Origin: QHWT01 sp963755695
GTDB taxonomy: Bacteria > Acidobacteriota > Vicinamibacteria > Vicinamibacterales > 2-12-FULL-66-21
Length of the DNA: 64,000 nt
Assembly: GCA_963755695.1 (NCBI GenBank)
Contig: CAVWLB010000010.1
Location: 1,674,001 to 1,738,000, forward strand
Direction of reading: 5' to 3'
Part shown: positions 49,489-57,712 of the stretch, piece by piece
How the letters are laid out: each line of letters starts with the position of its first letter
Numbering within the stretch: position 1 is the stretch's first letter
Position numbers and translations under genes: made by a program
Notes under the pieces: model-generated
What the model was told of the DNA's origin: nothing
The model's input: the letters and a program-made list of their open reading frames with translations, nothing else
Database searches by the model: none

Positions 49489-50229
49489 ATGGCGAACGCA
49501 ACCTTCAAGGTCTGGCGCACGAACGAGACCGGCGGCGCCTTCCACGACTATTCCGTCGATGTCGTGCCCGGCATGGTGGTGCTCGATGCCGTCCACCAGA
49601 TCCAGGCAACGCAGGCGCCCGATCTCGCGGTGCGTTGGAACTGCAAGGCCGGCAAATGCGGATCGTGTTCCGCAGAAATCAATGGCAACCCGCGGTTGAT
49701 GTGCATGACCCGCCTGAGCAGCTTGCCGCTCGACCAGGCGGTCACCGTCGAGCCGATGCGCGCCTTTCCGCCGATCAAGGATCTGGTCACTGACGTCTCG
49801 TGGAATTTCCGGGTCAAGGAGTCGATCAAGCCGTTCGCGGCCCGAAAACCGGACGCCGCGGATGGCACCTGGCGCATGCAGCAGCCGGATATCGATCGGG
49901 TCCAGGAATTCCGGAAGTGCATCGAATGCTTTCTCTGCCAGGACGTATGCCACATCCTGCGCGATCACAAGATGCACGATCGGTTCATCGGCCCCCGGTT
50001 CATCACCTATGCGGCGGCACTCGAAATGAACCCGATCGACGCCGGGGACCGGCTCGACGACCTGAAGAACCGCCACGGAATTGGTTACTGCAACATCACG
50101 CGCTGCTGCACGAAGGTCTGTCCCGAACACATCACCATCACCGAAAATGCCATCATTCCGTTGAAGGAACGCGTCGTCGATCGCTTCTACGACCCGATCA
50201 CCAGGCTGCTGCGGGTATTTCGCTCCTGA
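49489..50229 (+). CDS. sdhB: Succinate dehydrogenase iron-sulfur subunit
   Basis: Electron-transfer subunit with three Fe-S clusters. The ATG at 49489 (MANATFKVWRTNE) has GGGAG upstream; 246 residues. The 2Fe-2S ligands are in CKAGKCGSC plus a Cys in LMCMTRL (~60-80). The 4Fe-4S cluster is CIECFLCQDVC near 144-154. The 3Fe-4S/4Fe-4S region is CNITRCCTKVCPEHI near 201-215. These fit complex II. It links the flavoprotein to the membrane anchor. A tetratricopeptide-like gene follows nine bases later. Confidence 0.96.
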   Translation: MANATFKVWRTNETGGAFHDYSVDVVPGMVVLDAVHQIQATQAPDLAVRWNCKAGKCGSCSAEINGNPRLMCMTRLSSLPLDQAVTVEPMRAFPPIKDLVTDVSWNFRVKESIKPFAARKPDAADGTWRMQQPDIDRVQEFRKCIECFLCQDVCHILRDHKMHDRFIGPRFITYAAALEMNPIDAGDRLDDLKNRHGIGYCNITRCCTKVCPEHITITENAIIPLKERVVDRFYDPITRLLRVFRS

Positions 50230-50238
50230 GGTGCCCCG

Positions 50239-50742
50239 ATGTTCACTTTGAAGCCGCTCTCGAAGGACGCCATTCCATCGGCGCTGGCCAAGGCCGAACG
50301 CTATCGTTTGTTGAACGAGCCGGGTGAGGCGGAGAGCATCTGTCTCGACGTCCTGCAGGTGGACCCAGAGAACCAGAATGCATTGATCACTCTGCTCCTT
50401 GCTCTGACCGATCAATTCCCGCACGAGTCGTCGTCGAAGGTCGTTGGACGCGCAGTGGAGCTCGCGGCACGCCTGAAGGACGAGTACGACCGCGAGTACT
50501 ATTCGGGAATCATTCGTGAGCGTCGCGCCAAGGCGGTGCTGGAGCACGAGCGCTACGGGGCAGCGGCCGCGGCAGTGGAATGGCTGCGCGAAGCGATGGC
50601 CTTGTTCGAGCGGGCGGAAGCGCTCAGCCCGGCCCACAACGACGATGCGGTGCTGCGCTGGAACGCATGCGCGCGGCTGATGATGTCACTACCCGAGACC
50701 ACCCCGGAGCTTCCGGAACCCGAACCGCTGCAGCTGGAATAG
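50239..50742 (+). CDS. Tetratricopeptide-like protein downstream of sdhB
   Basis: All-helical 167-residue protein with repeats resembling TPR units, e.g. ALAKAERYRLLNEPGEAESICLDVLQVDPENQNAL (~15-49) and a later pair around AVEWLREAMALFERAEALSPAH. No signal peptide or membrane helix. It starts nine bases after sdhB and should be cotranscribed with it. It may act as an assembly or regulatory partner of complex II, but that rests only on position. It is convergent with the kinase gene, 16 bases away. Confidence 0.75.
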   Translation: MFTLKPLSKDAIPSALAKAERYRLLNEPGEAESICLDVLQVDPENQNALITLLLALTDQFPHESSSKVVGRAVELAARLKDEYDREYYSGIIRERRAKAVLEHERYGAAAAAVEWLREAMALFERAEALSPAHNDDAVLRWNACARLMMSLPETTPELPEPEPLQLE

Positions 50743-50758
50743 GGCTCGTTGCGAATTC

Positions 50759-52058
50759 TCAGAGCTCCGTTAACGCCGGACCGGGCACCGCAACGAACGC
50801 CTGCGAACTCCATCGCGAGGCGAACGCGTCTGCGTCTTCGCGCTTGACGAGCGCCCACACGCTCCCGCCGAAGCCTGCGCCAAAACCGCAGGCACCGATC
50901 GCGCCAAGGCCAGGCGCTGAGCGCGCCAGATCGACAGTGGCGGGGACCTGATTTTCCAGAAGCGTCTCGGCGTCTTCCTGCGACCCGGTCGCCAGCTCCC
51001 GCAATCGAGGCGCGTCAACCTGATCGAACGCCGCCAGCGCGTCAGGCACTCGCTCATCTTCGCGCACGAAGTGAGCGAGCCGCTTCATCAGAGCGGCGGG
51101 TGTCCAGTCGTCGGTCGCAGAGGACTGAACGATCTCGCGAAGGCGACCGAGCGCATCGGGGCGCGATCCGAGCGCCGCGCCGAGCGATTCCGCGCGAGGC
51201 TCGGTGCGGTTCCAGGTACTCGAGCAGCGTCCGCGTGCCGAGAGAGAGGCGGTTGTATTTCTCCTTCGCTGCGCCGGTCTTTTCCGAAGGAACACCGCTT
51301 GGCGCCAGCACGAAGCGCCATTCGTCCGGCACGCGACACGTCGCGTTCGCACGCATCGGAACGAAACGAAAGGCGGAGAGGCGGCCGGGCTGGCCGGTCA
51401 GAATCGCGGCGTGGTCTTCGCTGCCGCCGTGAGTGCCGACGCCGGAATCGCCCTGCAGGGAGCCGAAGCTGAGACCGTTCTCGATGCAGGCGTAATAACC
51501 CGCCACGTCGAGTGGCGAGCGGATGTTCGCAGTCCACTCCTCGCGGCGTTCGAGCGCTCCAATGCGAGCCAGCACGGCGGCAACGCTAATCATCAGCGCG
51601 CTCGAGCTGCTCATGCCGGAGGCCCGCGGCAGATCGCTCGCAAACACGATGTCGGCGCCGAGCGCGGATTCCGGAAAATTGCGCGACAGCCGTCGGGCCA
51701 CGACGCGGACGTAATTGCGCCAGCCGGCAAATGCCTCGTCGAACGGTGGCCGGAGGGTCAGGCTCTCGTCGTTGCGCGCGTCGACGACGTTGACGACGCC
51801 ATCGGCGCGCGCGCTCGCGATCACCGCAAAGCCACGCGGGACGGCGCACACGAGCGTCCGGCCGCCGGCATAGTCGGTGTGTTTCCCGAAGACCTCGAGC
51901 CTTCCTGGCACCCACCACGCGTGTGCCTCTGTGCGTCCGGAAGGATTGAGCGCGGTGTGCCCGCCGAGAACCAGATCGAAAAGCTCCACCTTCCCGGCGT
52001 GATCGGAAGGCTGAAGGCCGTGCTCGACGAGCGCCTGCGCAAGGGATGCGCCGGTCAT
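50759..52058 (-). CDS. Galactokinase-like GHMP sugar kinase (single-base frameshift)
   Basis: ATP-dependent sugar-1-kinase of the GHMP family. As read, one frame covers 52058 to ~51213 and another continues to 50759. Deleting one base of CC at 51212-51213 joins them (LLEYLNRTEPRAESLG) into ~432 residues. The galactokinase signature PGRLEVFGKHTDYAGG is at 51-66, the GHMP ATP loop LPRASGMSSSSAL near 145, and the C-terminal motif GAIGACGFGAGFGG near the end. It overlaps the upstream nucleotidyltransferase stop (TGATG). With that partner it could make a sugar-1-phosphate and then an NDP-sugar. The sugar is unknown; galactose is only the family default. Confidence 0.83.
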
Positions 52059-52873
52059 GGACGAGGAGACGAGGTCTCGAGCCGTCGCGCGAGGTCAATC
52101 GTGTCGGCGCGGCGCGAGAGATCGAGTACCGGCCCACGCGCCCGGACCGCCCTGAAGCGGACACCGCGCGCCATCGACAGCGCCACCGCTTCGGGCAGCT
52201 CGAACTCCCCGCGCGGAGATCGAGGCACGTCGCGGCACGCGCTGAAGATACGGGCATCGAAGCGCCAGCAGTTCATGCTGACGACCTGGGTCCTGCGGCT
52301 TCCGCCGGCGGGCGGAAGCTCTTCCGGTTTTTCGACAATGCGCTCGAGATAGCCGTCGTCATCGGTCTCGACGAGCGCGAAGGCTTTCACGCGTTCGGCC
52401 GGAATGTTCCCCGTCCGGACCAGATCGTCGGCCTCGAATGCGAGCAGACCGGGCTCGTCGAGCGACGCGAGATCGGCCAGCGCCCGCGGTGGATACAGGT
52501 TGTCGGCATTCATGACCAGGAACGCGGCGCTCTCCGCCCATTGCTCGGCCGCGAGCACCGCGTTCGCCGTGCCGAGCGCCTCGGGTTGCACCAGGTAGCT
52601 GATCGACAGGCGTAACGGCGCGTGCTCGTCAAAGTGACGTCGAATCAGGTGGTGATCGGGCGCGACGATGAGCCCGACCTGGCGGAGGCCGGCATCCGCG
52701 ATGGCGCCGAGCACGTACTCGAGGAACGGGCGGCCATTGACCGGAACCATCGGCTTGAGGCCCGCGTCCGCGGAGCGCTGCTGCTCCGGCGTCAAAGTGA
52801 CGGCAGGATCGGCTTCGCGCATGCGCGTGCCCAGACCGCGGGCGAGCACGACCGCGCGCGATGTATGTCTCAC
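52055..52873 (-). CDS. Sugar-phosphate nucleotidyltransferase
   Basis: NTP-transferase of the GlmU/RmlA superfamily forming an NDP-sugar from a sugar-1-phosphate. The N-terminal signature reads VVLARGLGTRMRE (GxGTRM), followed by LKPMVPVNGRPFLEYVL near 39-55 with the catalytic Lys, MNADNLYPP near 119 with the metal-binding Asp, and IVEKPEELP near 180. The 272 residues hold the catalytic domain only, without a hexapeptide tail. It sits between the Gfo/Idh oxidoreductase and the GHMP kinase; the stop-start overlap with the kinase suggests coupled synthesis. Confidence 0.87.
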   Translation of the reverse strand: MRHTSRAVVLARGLGTRMREADPAVTLTPEQQRSADAGLKPMVPVNGRPFLEYVLGAIADAGLRQVGLIVAPDHHLIRRHFDEHAPLRLSISYLVQPEALGTANAVLAAEQWAESAAFLVMNADNLYPPRALADLASLDEPGLLAFEADDLVRTGNIPAERVKAFALVETDDDGYLERIVEKPEELPPAGGSRRTQVVSMNCWRFDARIFSACRDVPRSPRGEFELPEAVALSMARGVRFRAVRARGPVLDLSRRADTIDLARRLETSSPRP

Positions 52874-52886
52874 GCCCGCGATCCCG

Positions 52887-54230
52887 CTACATGTGAACGA
52901 TCGGCAGCGGCGGCGTGTGCTGCCAGCGACCTCGGGTAAAGTCCGGGAAATCGACCGCGGCTGATTTCTTGGCCACCGACTGCACGCTCAGATGCACGAC
53001 CGCGCTCAGCGACGCAGCGTCGTACACGTTCATGTCCGTCGGTTGCCCTTCGCGCAGGCACTTGATCAGGCGATAGTCCTCGATGAAGTCCATGCCGCCG
53101 TGGCCGGCGCCCTTCGCAATCTCGGCGATCTCCTTCCAGAGCGGATGCTCGAATTCCTCCAGCAGGGCGGTCGCGTCCTGCCACTCGTCTTCCTTGCCGC
53201 GGCCTTCGATGTACACCCGACTGGGATAGCCCTGGAACAAGCCCTTCGTGCCCTCCACCAGGTGAATCCGGCTGTAGGGACGCGGCAGGTTCGTGTTGTG
53301 CTCGACCAGAATCGTGCGGCCGCGCGCAGTCTTGATCAGGCTGCTGTTAACGTCGCCGAGGACGTACTTCTCATTGCGCTTCGGCGAATCCGGCGGCGTG
53401 TGCTCCTTCGCCCAGTCCTGCAACCCGCGTGATGGCCCGCTCATCGAGACCAGATAGTCGAAGCGATCGCCGCGATTGATCTCCATGCAATTGGCGACCG
53501 GACCGAGACCGTGCGTCGGATAGAGATTGCCATTCAGCTTCTTGGCCCACTCGCGGCGCCACAGCCCCTCTCCCTGGTCCGCGAACTTGATGGCGCGCAG
53601 ATCGTGCAGATAGCCCCCTTCACCGTGAAGGATCTCGCCAAAGGCTCCCTGCCGGACCATGTTGTAGACCATCATCTCCATCTGGTCGTAGTTGCAGTTC
53701 TCCATCATCACGCAGTGCTTCCGGAGCTTCTCGGCGGACTCGACGATCGCCCAGCAGTCCTCAATCGTCATCGCCGCGGGAACTTCCGTGGCAGTGTGCT
53801 TGCCGTTCTTCATGGCGGCCAGCATGATCGGCACGTGCCATTCCCAGGGCGTCGCGTTGTAGACGAGATCGAGATCCTCGGTCTCGCAGAGCCGCTCGAA
53901 ATCGCGCGGCCCCTTGTTGTAGACCGCGGGCGCCGGGTCCCCCTTCTCGGTGATGGCCTTCGTCGCCCAGTCGGTCCGCTCCGCTCGGATGTCGCAGACG
54001 GCAGTGATCCGGCAGCCCGGAATTTTCAGCAGGTTCCTGACGTGGCTGGAACCCTGGCCGCCAATCCCGACGTAGGCGAGGCGGACGGTTTCGATTGGCT
54101 TCGCGGCAAACGGGGCCGCCGCTGTTGCCGACTGCGCCTGCCCCTGCGCCGTGGCCCGAGTCTCACGCGTGGCGACCGCGCCCGCCGCGATCGCGCTGCC
54201 GCCCAGCTTCAAGAAATCTCTTCTATCCAT
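52887..54230 (-). CDS. Tat-exported Gfo/Idh/MocA-family oxidoreductase
   Basis: NAD(P)-dependent oxidoreductase fold acting on sugars or glycosides, with a Tat leader (MDRRDFLKLGGSAIAAGAVA, RR in MDRRDFLK). The nucleotide loop is YVGIGGQGSSHVRNLLKI near 52-69, and the EVPAAMTIEDCWAI segment (EKP position) near 140. The C-terminal beta-sheet domain includes the GRTILVEHNTNLPRP region and HGGMDFIEDYRL. Export with bound cofactor fits the glycoside-hydrolase-like (GH109-type) branch common in Bacteroidota and Acidobacteriota. It lies 13 bases upstream of the nucleotidyltransferase in one minus-strand operon. Confidence 0.87.
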   Translation of the reverse strand: MDRRDFLKLGGSAIAAGAVATRETRATAQGQAQSATAAAPFAAKPIETVRLAYVGIGGQGSSHVRNLLKIPGCRITAVCDIRAERTDWATKAITEKGDPAPAVYNKGPRDFERLCETEDLDLVYNATPWEWHVPIMLAAMKNGKHTATEVPAAMTIEDCWAIVESAEKLRKHCVMMENCNYDQMEMMVYNMVRQGAFGEILHGEGGYLHDLRAIKFADQGEGLWRREWAKKLNGNLYPTHGLGPVANCMEINRGDRFDYLVSMSGPSRGLQDWAKEHTPPDSPKRNEKYVLGDVNSSLIKTARGRTILVEHNTNLPRPYSRIHLVEGTKGLFQGYPSRVYIEGRGKEDEWQDATALLEEFEHPLWKEIAEIAKGAGHGGMDFIEDYRLIKCLREGQPTDMNVYDAASLSAVVHLSVQSVAKKSAAVDFPDFTRGRWQHTPPLPIVHM

Positions 54231-54362
54231 AGCGCGCCATCTTACTGCGTACAGCGGGAAATGGTTAACAGTTAGCGGCTACACGGTGGCCGACGCATGC
54301 TCTCACATTTCCAGCACCTGGCGCAGCCTTCACGGCTGACCCTGACCTCGGTGTGATGCCGG

Positions 54363-54587
54363 CTACGGCGAGGGCGAATGCCGGCGCGCCGCCATGGTCC
54401 AGGCCGCAGCGCCAAAGACGAGCACGTTGGCGGCGATGACGGGTGACGCGCCGATCACGATGCCGTAGGCCACCCACATCAACGCGCCGGTCATTTGCAC
54501 GGCGCGCAGCATGCGGTCGCGGGTGCAGAAGTACGATCCCACGAACACTGCCGTCGCAGCCCAGCCAAGATATTCGGTGCCGGGCAT
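54363..54587 (-). CDS. Small membrane protein, YgjV / CBU_0592-like
   Basis: 74-residue protein with three hydrophobic helices (YLGWAATAVFVGSYF; LRAVQMTGALMWVAYGIVIG; VIAANVLVFGAAAW). Size and the phrase SYFCTRDRMLRAVQMTGALMWVAYG recall the YgjV/CBU_0592 family, distantly like SemiSWEET sugar transporters. The ATG at 54587 overlaps the HAD phosphatase stop (TGATG), so it is translated from the same message. A transport role in the sugar cluster is possible but unproven. Confidence 0.7.
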   Translation of the reverse strand: MPGTEYLGWAATAVFVGSYFCTRDRMLRAVQMTGALMWVAYGIVIGASPVIAANVLVFGAAAWTMAARRHSPSP

Positions 54588-55411
54588 CACGCGACCGCCT
54601 CGTCGCCGATCTGCGCCGCCTGCCGCACGGTCACGCGGTCGGTACGCGCCTTCTCCCATTCGTGCAGCGTGAGCCCGTTGGTTTCGAAGAGCGTACGAAT
54701 CCGCCCCGATCCCCAGTGCAGAACCTGCTCCAGGATCGGCACCACGACCGAGAACGCGTTGTCGCTGAGCACGGTGCTGCGCGCAATGCGGGCGAGTTGC
54801 GTGTTCTCCGACACCGCGATCGTGAATCCGTCGCGGTTGTTCACGTGCAGCATGACGTGCACGTCGGAACTCCCGTCCCCGATATAGATCGTGCGGTCGG
54901 GCGCGACACCCAGGCGTGTCTCCAGTTCTTCGACGACCGCAACCTTGCCATAGCCCGCCGGCACGCGGACGATCGACCGCACTTCGCCCGTCTCCGCGTC
55001 GTATTCGAGCTCGGTCCCGAAAATCTGCGCGGGCGCAACGATGCCGGCGAGCGCCGACTGAATGACTTCTCGCGGCGCCGCCGAGATGACGAAGAACGAG
55101 AATCGTGCGCCGTCGAGCCCTCGCTCGAGGAACTCCATGAGCGCCGGAATGTCGCTGCGCAAACGGACGCGGCGGCCTGTCTCTTCGAGGTGCTCGCGGC
55201 GAACGCCGCGAAACTCCGGATCGTGCCGGATGAGGTAGGCGAGCTCGCCTCCCTGCTGGACCAGGTTCGTCCTGGCCAACCCCTCCACCTTTCGCTGGAA
55301 ATCCGACGCACCAATCAGTTCGCTCAACACTTGCCCGGAGTCGTTGAAACTCAGCGTCTGGTCGAAATCCGACGCGACCAGGTAATGCTTGGAAACGGTC
55401 TCTGTTGTCAT
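54587..55411 (-). CDS. HAD-superfamily phosphatase
   Basis: Phosphomonoesterase of the HAD subfamily I type. Motif I is SDFDQTLS near residues 13-20 when started at the ATG at 55411 (MTTETVSKHY), motif II ISAAPREVI near 130, and motif IV YIGDGSSDVHVM near 175-190. The cap is a helical C1-type insertion. Starts at 55423 and 55465 are also possible. It is the promoter-proximal gene of the minus-strand sugar cluster and shares an AT-rich intergenic region with the divergent GntR-LacI regulator. Substrate unknown; probably a sugar phosphate by context. Confidence 0.83.
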   Translation of the reverse strand: MTTETVSKHYLVASDFDQTLSFNDSGQVLSELIGASDFQRKVEGLARTNLVQQGGELAYLIRHDPEFRGVRREHLEETGRRVRLRSDIPALMEFLERGLDGARFSFFVISAAPREVIQSALAGIVAPAQIFGTELEYDAETGEVRSIVRVPAGYGKVAVVEELETRLGVAPDRTIYIGDGSSDVHVMLHVNNRDGFTIAVSENTQLARIARSTVLSDNAFSVVVPILEQVLHWGSGRIRTLFETNGLTLHEWEKARTDRVTVRQAAQIGDEAVA

Positions 55412-55427
55412 CGCCTCCCTCATTGCC

Positions 55428-55443
55428 GCTATTGTTATAGCAA
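55428..55443. promoter_or_regulatory. Palindromic operator candidate in the sugar-cluster promoter region
   Basis: Overlapping dyads GCTATTGTTATAGC (55428-55441) and TTGTTATAGCAA (55432-55443), just upstream of the HAD gene start and in an AT-rich island. It is a plausible site for the neighbouring GntR-LacI regulator. Confidence 0.4.
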
Positions 55444-55491
55444 CATGGCGTAACGAATATGTCAATTTTACGTCAAATAGGCCTAACTTGT

Positions 55492-55497
55492 TATATT
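55492..55497 (+). promoter_or_regulatory. -10 box very close to the regulator start (possible leaderless mRNA)
   Basis: TATATT ends nine bases before the ATG at 55506, so transcription would begin at or within a few bases of the start codon. No usable Shine-Dalgarno fits in the space. Confidence 0.35.
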
Positions 55498-55505
55498 ATT
55501 TAGGT

Positions 55506-56672
55506 ATGGCAGCCATCCAGAGCCCTCCGGCGTCGGAACCGAAATACCGGCAGGTCTATGCCGCCCTGAGGCAGGCGATTCAGACCGGGCACTGGAAGGG
55601 CGGGGATCGCCTCCCGAGCGAGGCCGACCTGGTCCGTCAATTTGGCGCGTCCCGCATCACGATCGGGCGGGCAGTGCGTGACCTTCAGGCCGCAGGACTC
55701 GTCGAGCGCCGGGCCGGCTCGGGTACCTTCGTGAAGAAGCCGGATGCCACAACCGGCATGTCGTTCGGTCTCCTGATTCCCGATCTCGGCGAGACGGAAA
55801 TCTTCGAGCCGATCTGTCAGGGAATGATGGCATCGCCGCTCGCCCGGAAGCACGCGCTGCTCTGGGGCAGCGTGGAGCGCGACGGCACGTCGAAGGAGGA
55901 TCGCGCCTGGCAGTTGTGCCGGCAGTACATCGATCGACAGGTCGCGGGCGTGTTCTTCGCGCCACTCGAGCTCACCGCGGGCAAGGATGAAGTGAACGGG
56001 CGGATCGCACAGGCGCTCGACGAGGCGCACATCCCCATCGTCCTGCTCGATCGCACGGTGCTTCCCTATCCGCGTCGCGGGCGTCACGATCTCGTGGGCA
56101 TCGACAACCGCCGCTCCGGCTACGTGATCACGGAGCACCTTCTCAGTCTGGGATCGCGGCGTGTGGCGTTCGTCGCGATGCCCCACACGGCGGCCACTGT
56201 TGACGCGCGCGAGGCGGGCTACCGGGAGGCGCTGGATGCGCAGCACGCCCCCGTCGAGCGCGAACTGGCAAACCGTCTCGATCCGTCCGACCGAGCCGCC
56301 GTCGACGCGATGATGGCGGCCAGCCGTCCCGACGCGATTGTCTGCGCCAACGACCGCACCGCAGCTCTCCTGATGCACACCCTCTTGCGCCTGGAGTATG
56401 CGGTGCCGGGTGACGTCCGACTCGTCGGCATCGACGATGCAGAGTACGCGAAGCTTCTGCCCGTGCCACTGACGACGCTCCGTCAGCCGACACGGGAAAT
56501 CGGCGACGCAGCGCTAGCGACGATGCTGGAGCGACTGTCACGCCCGGATCGTCCGGTCCGGGATATCCTCCTGCAGACCGAACTGATCGTTCGCGAATCC
56601 TGTGGGGCGAGAACTCCTTCGATCGAAGGCGCGGAACCGGACGGAAACACTCCAACCGAGCGGAAGCACTAA
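55506..56672 (+). CDS. Transcriptional regulator with GntR DNA-binding and LacI-type ligand domain
   Basis: 388-residue regulator of the AraR-like architecture. Residues ~13-80 form a GntR winged helix (KYRQVYAALRQAIQTGHWKGGDRLPSEADLV; SRITIGRAVRDLQAAGLVERRAGSGTFV). Residues ~85-370 form a periplasmic-binding-protein-like sugar-sensing domain (LGIDNRRSGYVITEHLL-type segment; PDAIVCANDRTAALLMHTLLR; VRLVGIDDAEYAKLL). It is divergent from the HAD-YgjV genes and the kinase, nucleotidyltransferase and oxidoreductase genes beyond, which it likely controls. The effector is presumably a sugar or sugar phosphate. The frame extends 39 codons upstream without a plausible start. Confidence 0.88.
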   Translation: MAAIQSPPASEPKYRQVYAALRQAIQTGHWKGGDRLPSEADLVRQFGASRITIGRAVRDLQAAGLVERRAGSGTFVKKPDATTGMSFGLLIPDLGETEIFEPICQGMMASPLARKHALLWGSVERDGTSKEDRAWQLCRQYIDRQVAGVFFAPLELTAGKDEVNGRIAQALDEAHIPIVLLDRTVLPYPRRGRHDLVGIDNRRSGYVITEHLLSLGSRRVAFVAMPHTAATVDAREAGYREALDAQHAPVERELANRLDPSDRAAVDAMMAASRPDAIVCANDRTAALLMHTLLRLEYAVPGDVRLVGIDDAEYAKLLPVPLTTLRQPTREIGDAALATMLERLSRPDRPVRDILLQTELIVRESCGARTPSIEGAEPDGNTPTERKH

Positions 56673-56689
56673 AGACACCGGCTCGACGC

Positions 56690-56713
56690 GGCGCTTCTGA
56701 AGAGGCGCCTACA
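56690..56713 (+). repeat. GGCGCC hairpin repeat, copy 3
   Basis: GGCGCTTCT (56690-56698) pairs with AGAGGCGCC (56701-56709) around a 2-nt loop, followed by TACA. It sits between the convergent regulator and VOC genes. No T-run, so a poor terminator. Confidence 0.6.
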
Positions 56714-56725
56714 GCCGTGCCGGCT

Positions 56726-57631
56726 CTACCTGACAGTCCACGGCTCCATGAACTCGATGCGAGTGCCGTCCGGGTCATAGAGGTTCAACTGCCAACGGTT
56801 GTTGCGCCCGATCTGCGGGGTCGCCCGGTGATTGGAATCGTCGGGGGCGGTCCGGCTGCGCACGATCAGCAGCGCTTCCTGCATGTCTGGAACGAGCAGC
56901 GCGACGTGATGGAGCGTTCCCAGCTCACGGCGATCGACGCGGTCCGTCGCGACGAGCATGTATTCGAGGTATTCGGTGGCGTCGGGGACTCGCATGTTGA
57001 TCCAGCTCGTCACGTCCGGCGTCCGACCGCCTCGCCAGATCTCGGAAAACCCGAGCGCATCCTTGTAAAAGGCATCCGCGGCACTCACCTCTCGAATGGT
57101 CAGTCCCGCGTGCAAAATCCGGTGCGAAATCCGCTTGTCGGTGCGCTCTTGAGTCTGGCTGGCAGGTCGTCGATCCCGCTCGACGAATCGCACGTGATGG
57201 CCGTCCGGGTCCGCCACTTCGATCTGTTTTCCGCCGGCGTCGGCGTCGGTGTCGATGGTCGCCTCTGCGATGGGTGGTGCGTGCGCCTTTAGAAACATCC
57301 GCATCGCATCGATGCTGGTGGTTTCGAATGCCAAGGCTAGAAGCCGCTCGTCGCGGTCGAATGGCAAGCCGTCATGGATGATCAGCCGCTGGCGATCGTT
57401 GACGGCAAACACGGCGACGTGTTTCCGTCCTGGAGGGGCAACCTCCGGATACCCGAGCAGGTTCCCGTAGAAGCGGCGCGCCTTCGCGAGATCGCTCGTC
57501 TGGAAGGCCACGTAAGCGATACCGATGATTTGCGGGCGCGCAGGTTGAACGGGCCCCGGCTGGGGACGCCCAATGGCGACAGTCGCTGTCACCAGAACGA
57601 CGAGCGCCAAGGCCTTATACAGAGATCGCAC
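56726..57631 (-). CDS. Exported protein with two VOC (glyoxalase/dioxygenase-fold) domains
   Basis: 301 residues with a signal peptide or anchor (MRSLYKALALVVLVTATVAI). Two vicinal-oxygen-chelate modules follow: ~36-155 (GIAYVAFQTSDLAKARRFYGNLLGY ... GGKQIEVADPDGHHVRFVE) and ~175-300 (LTIREVSAADAFYKDALGFSE ... QLNLYDPDGTRIEFMEPW). Metal-ligand positions (His/Glu at domain edges) are only partly conserved, so enzyme activity is unclear. Two domains in one chain can form a complete VOC active site. It is 82 bases downstream of the radical SAM gene on the same strand; a functional link is unproven. Confidence 0.8.
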   Translation of the reverse strand: MRSLYKALALVVLVTATVAIGRPQPGPVQPARPQIIGIAYVAFQTSDLAKARRFYGNLLGYPEVAPPGRKHVAVFAVNDRQRLIIHDGLPFDRDERLLALAFETTSIDAMRMFLKAHAPPIAEATIDTDADAGGKQIEVADPDGHHVRFVERDRRPASQTQERTDKRISHRILHAGLTIREVSAADAFYKDALGFSEIWRGGRTPDVTSWINMRVPDATEYLEYMLVATDRVDRRELGTLHHVALLVPDMQEALLIVRSRTAPDDSNHRATPQIGRNNRWQLNLYDPDGTRIEFMEPWTVR

Positions 57632-57647
57632 GCGGCGGTTGCCGATG

Positions 57648-57665
57648 CCGGGTCTACGGACCCGG
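57648..57665. repeat. CCGGGT/ACCCGG palindrome upstream of the VOC gene
   Basis: 6-bp stem with a 6-nt loop (CTACGG). Same stem as the palindrome at 49464-49480. Heptamer-like GAAGCCC words follow at 57692-57714, reaching the radical SAM stop codon. Confidence 0.5.
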
Positions 57666-57712
57666 TCTACATTGGAGTCTCGGACCGTCCTGAAGCCCCT
57701 GAAGCCCGAAGC

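Noticed and set aside
49078..50637. A 519-codon minus-strand frame opposite sdhA/sdhB
   Set aside because: sdhA and sdhB are unmistakable; the antisense frame has no family features.
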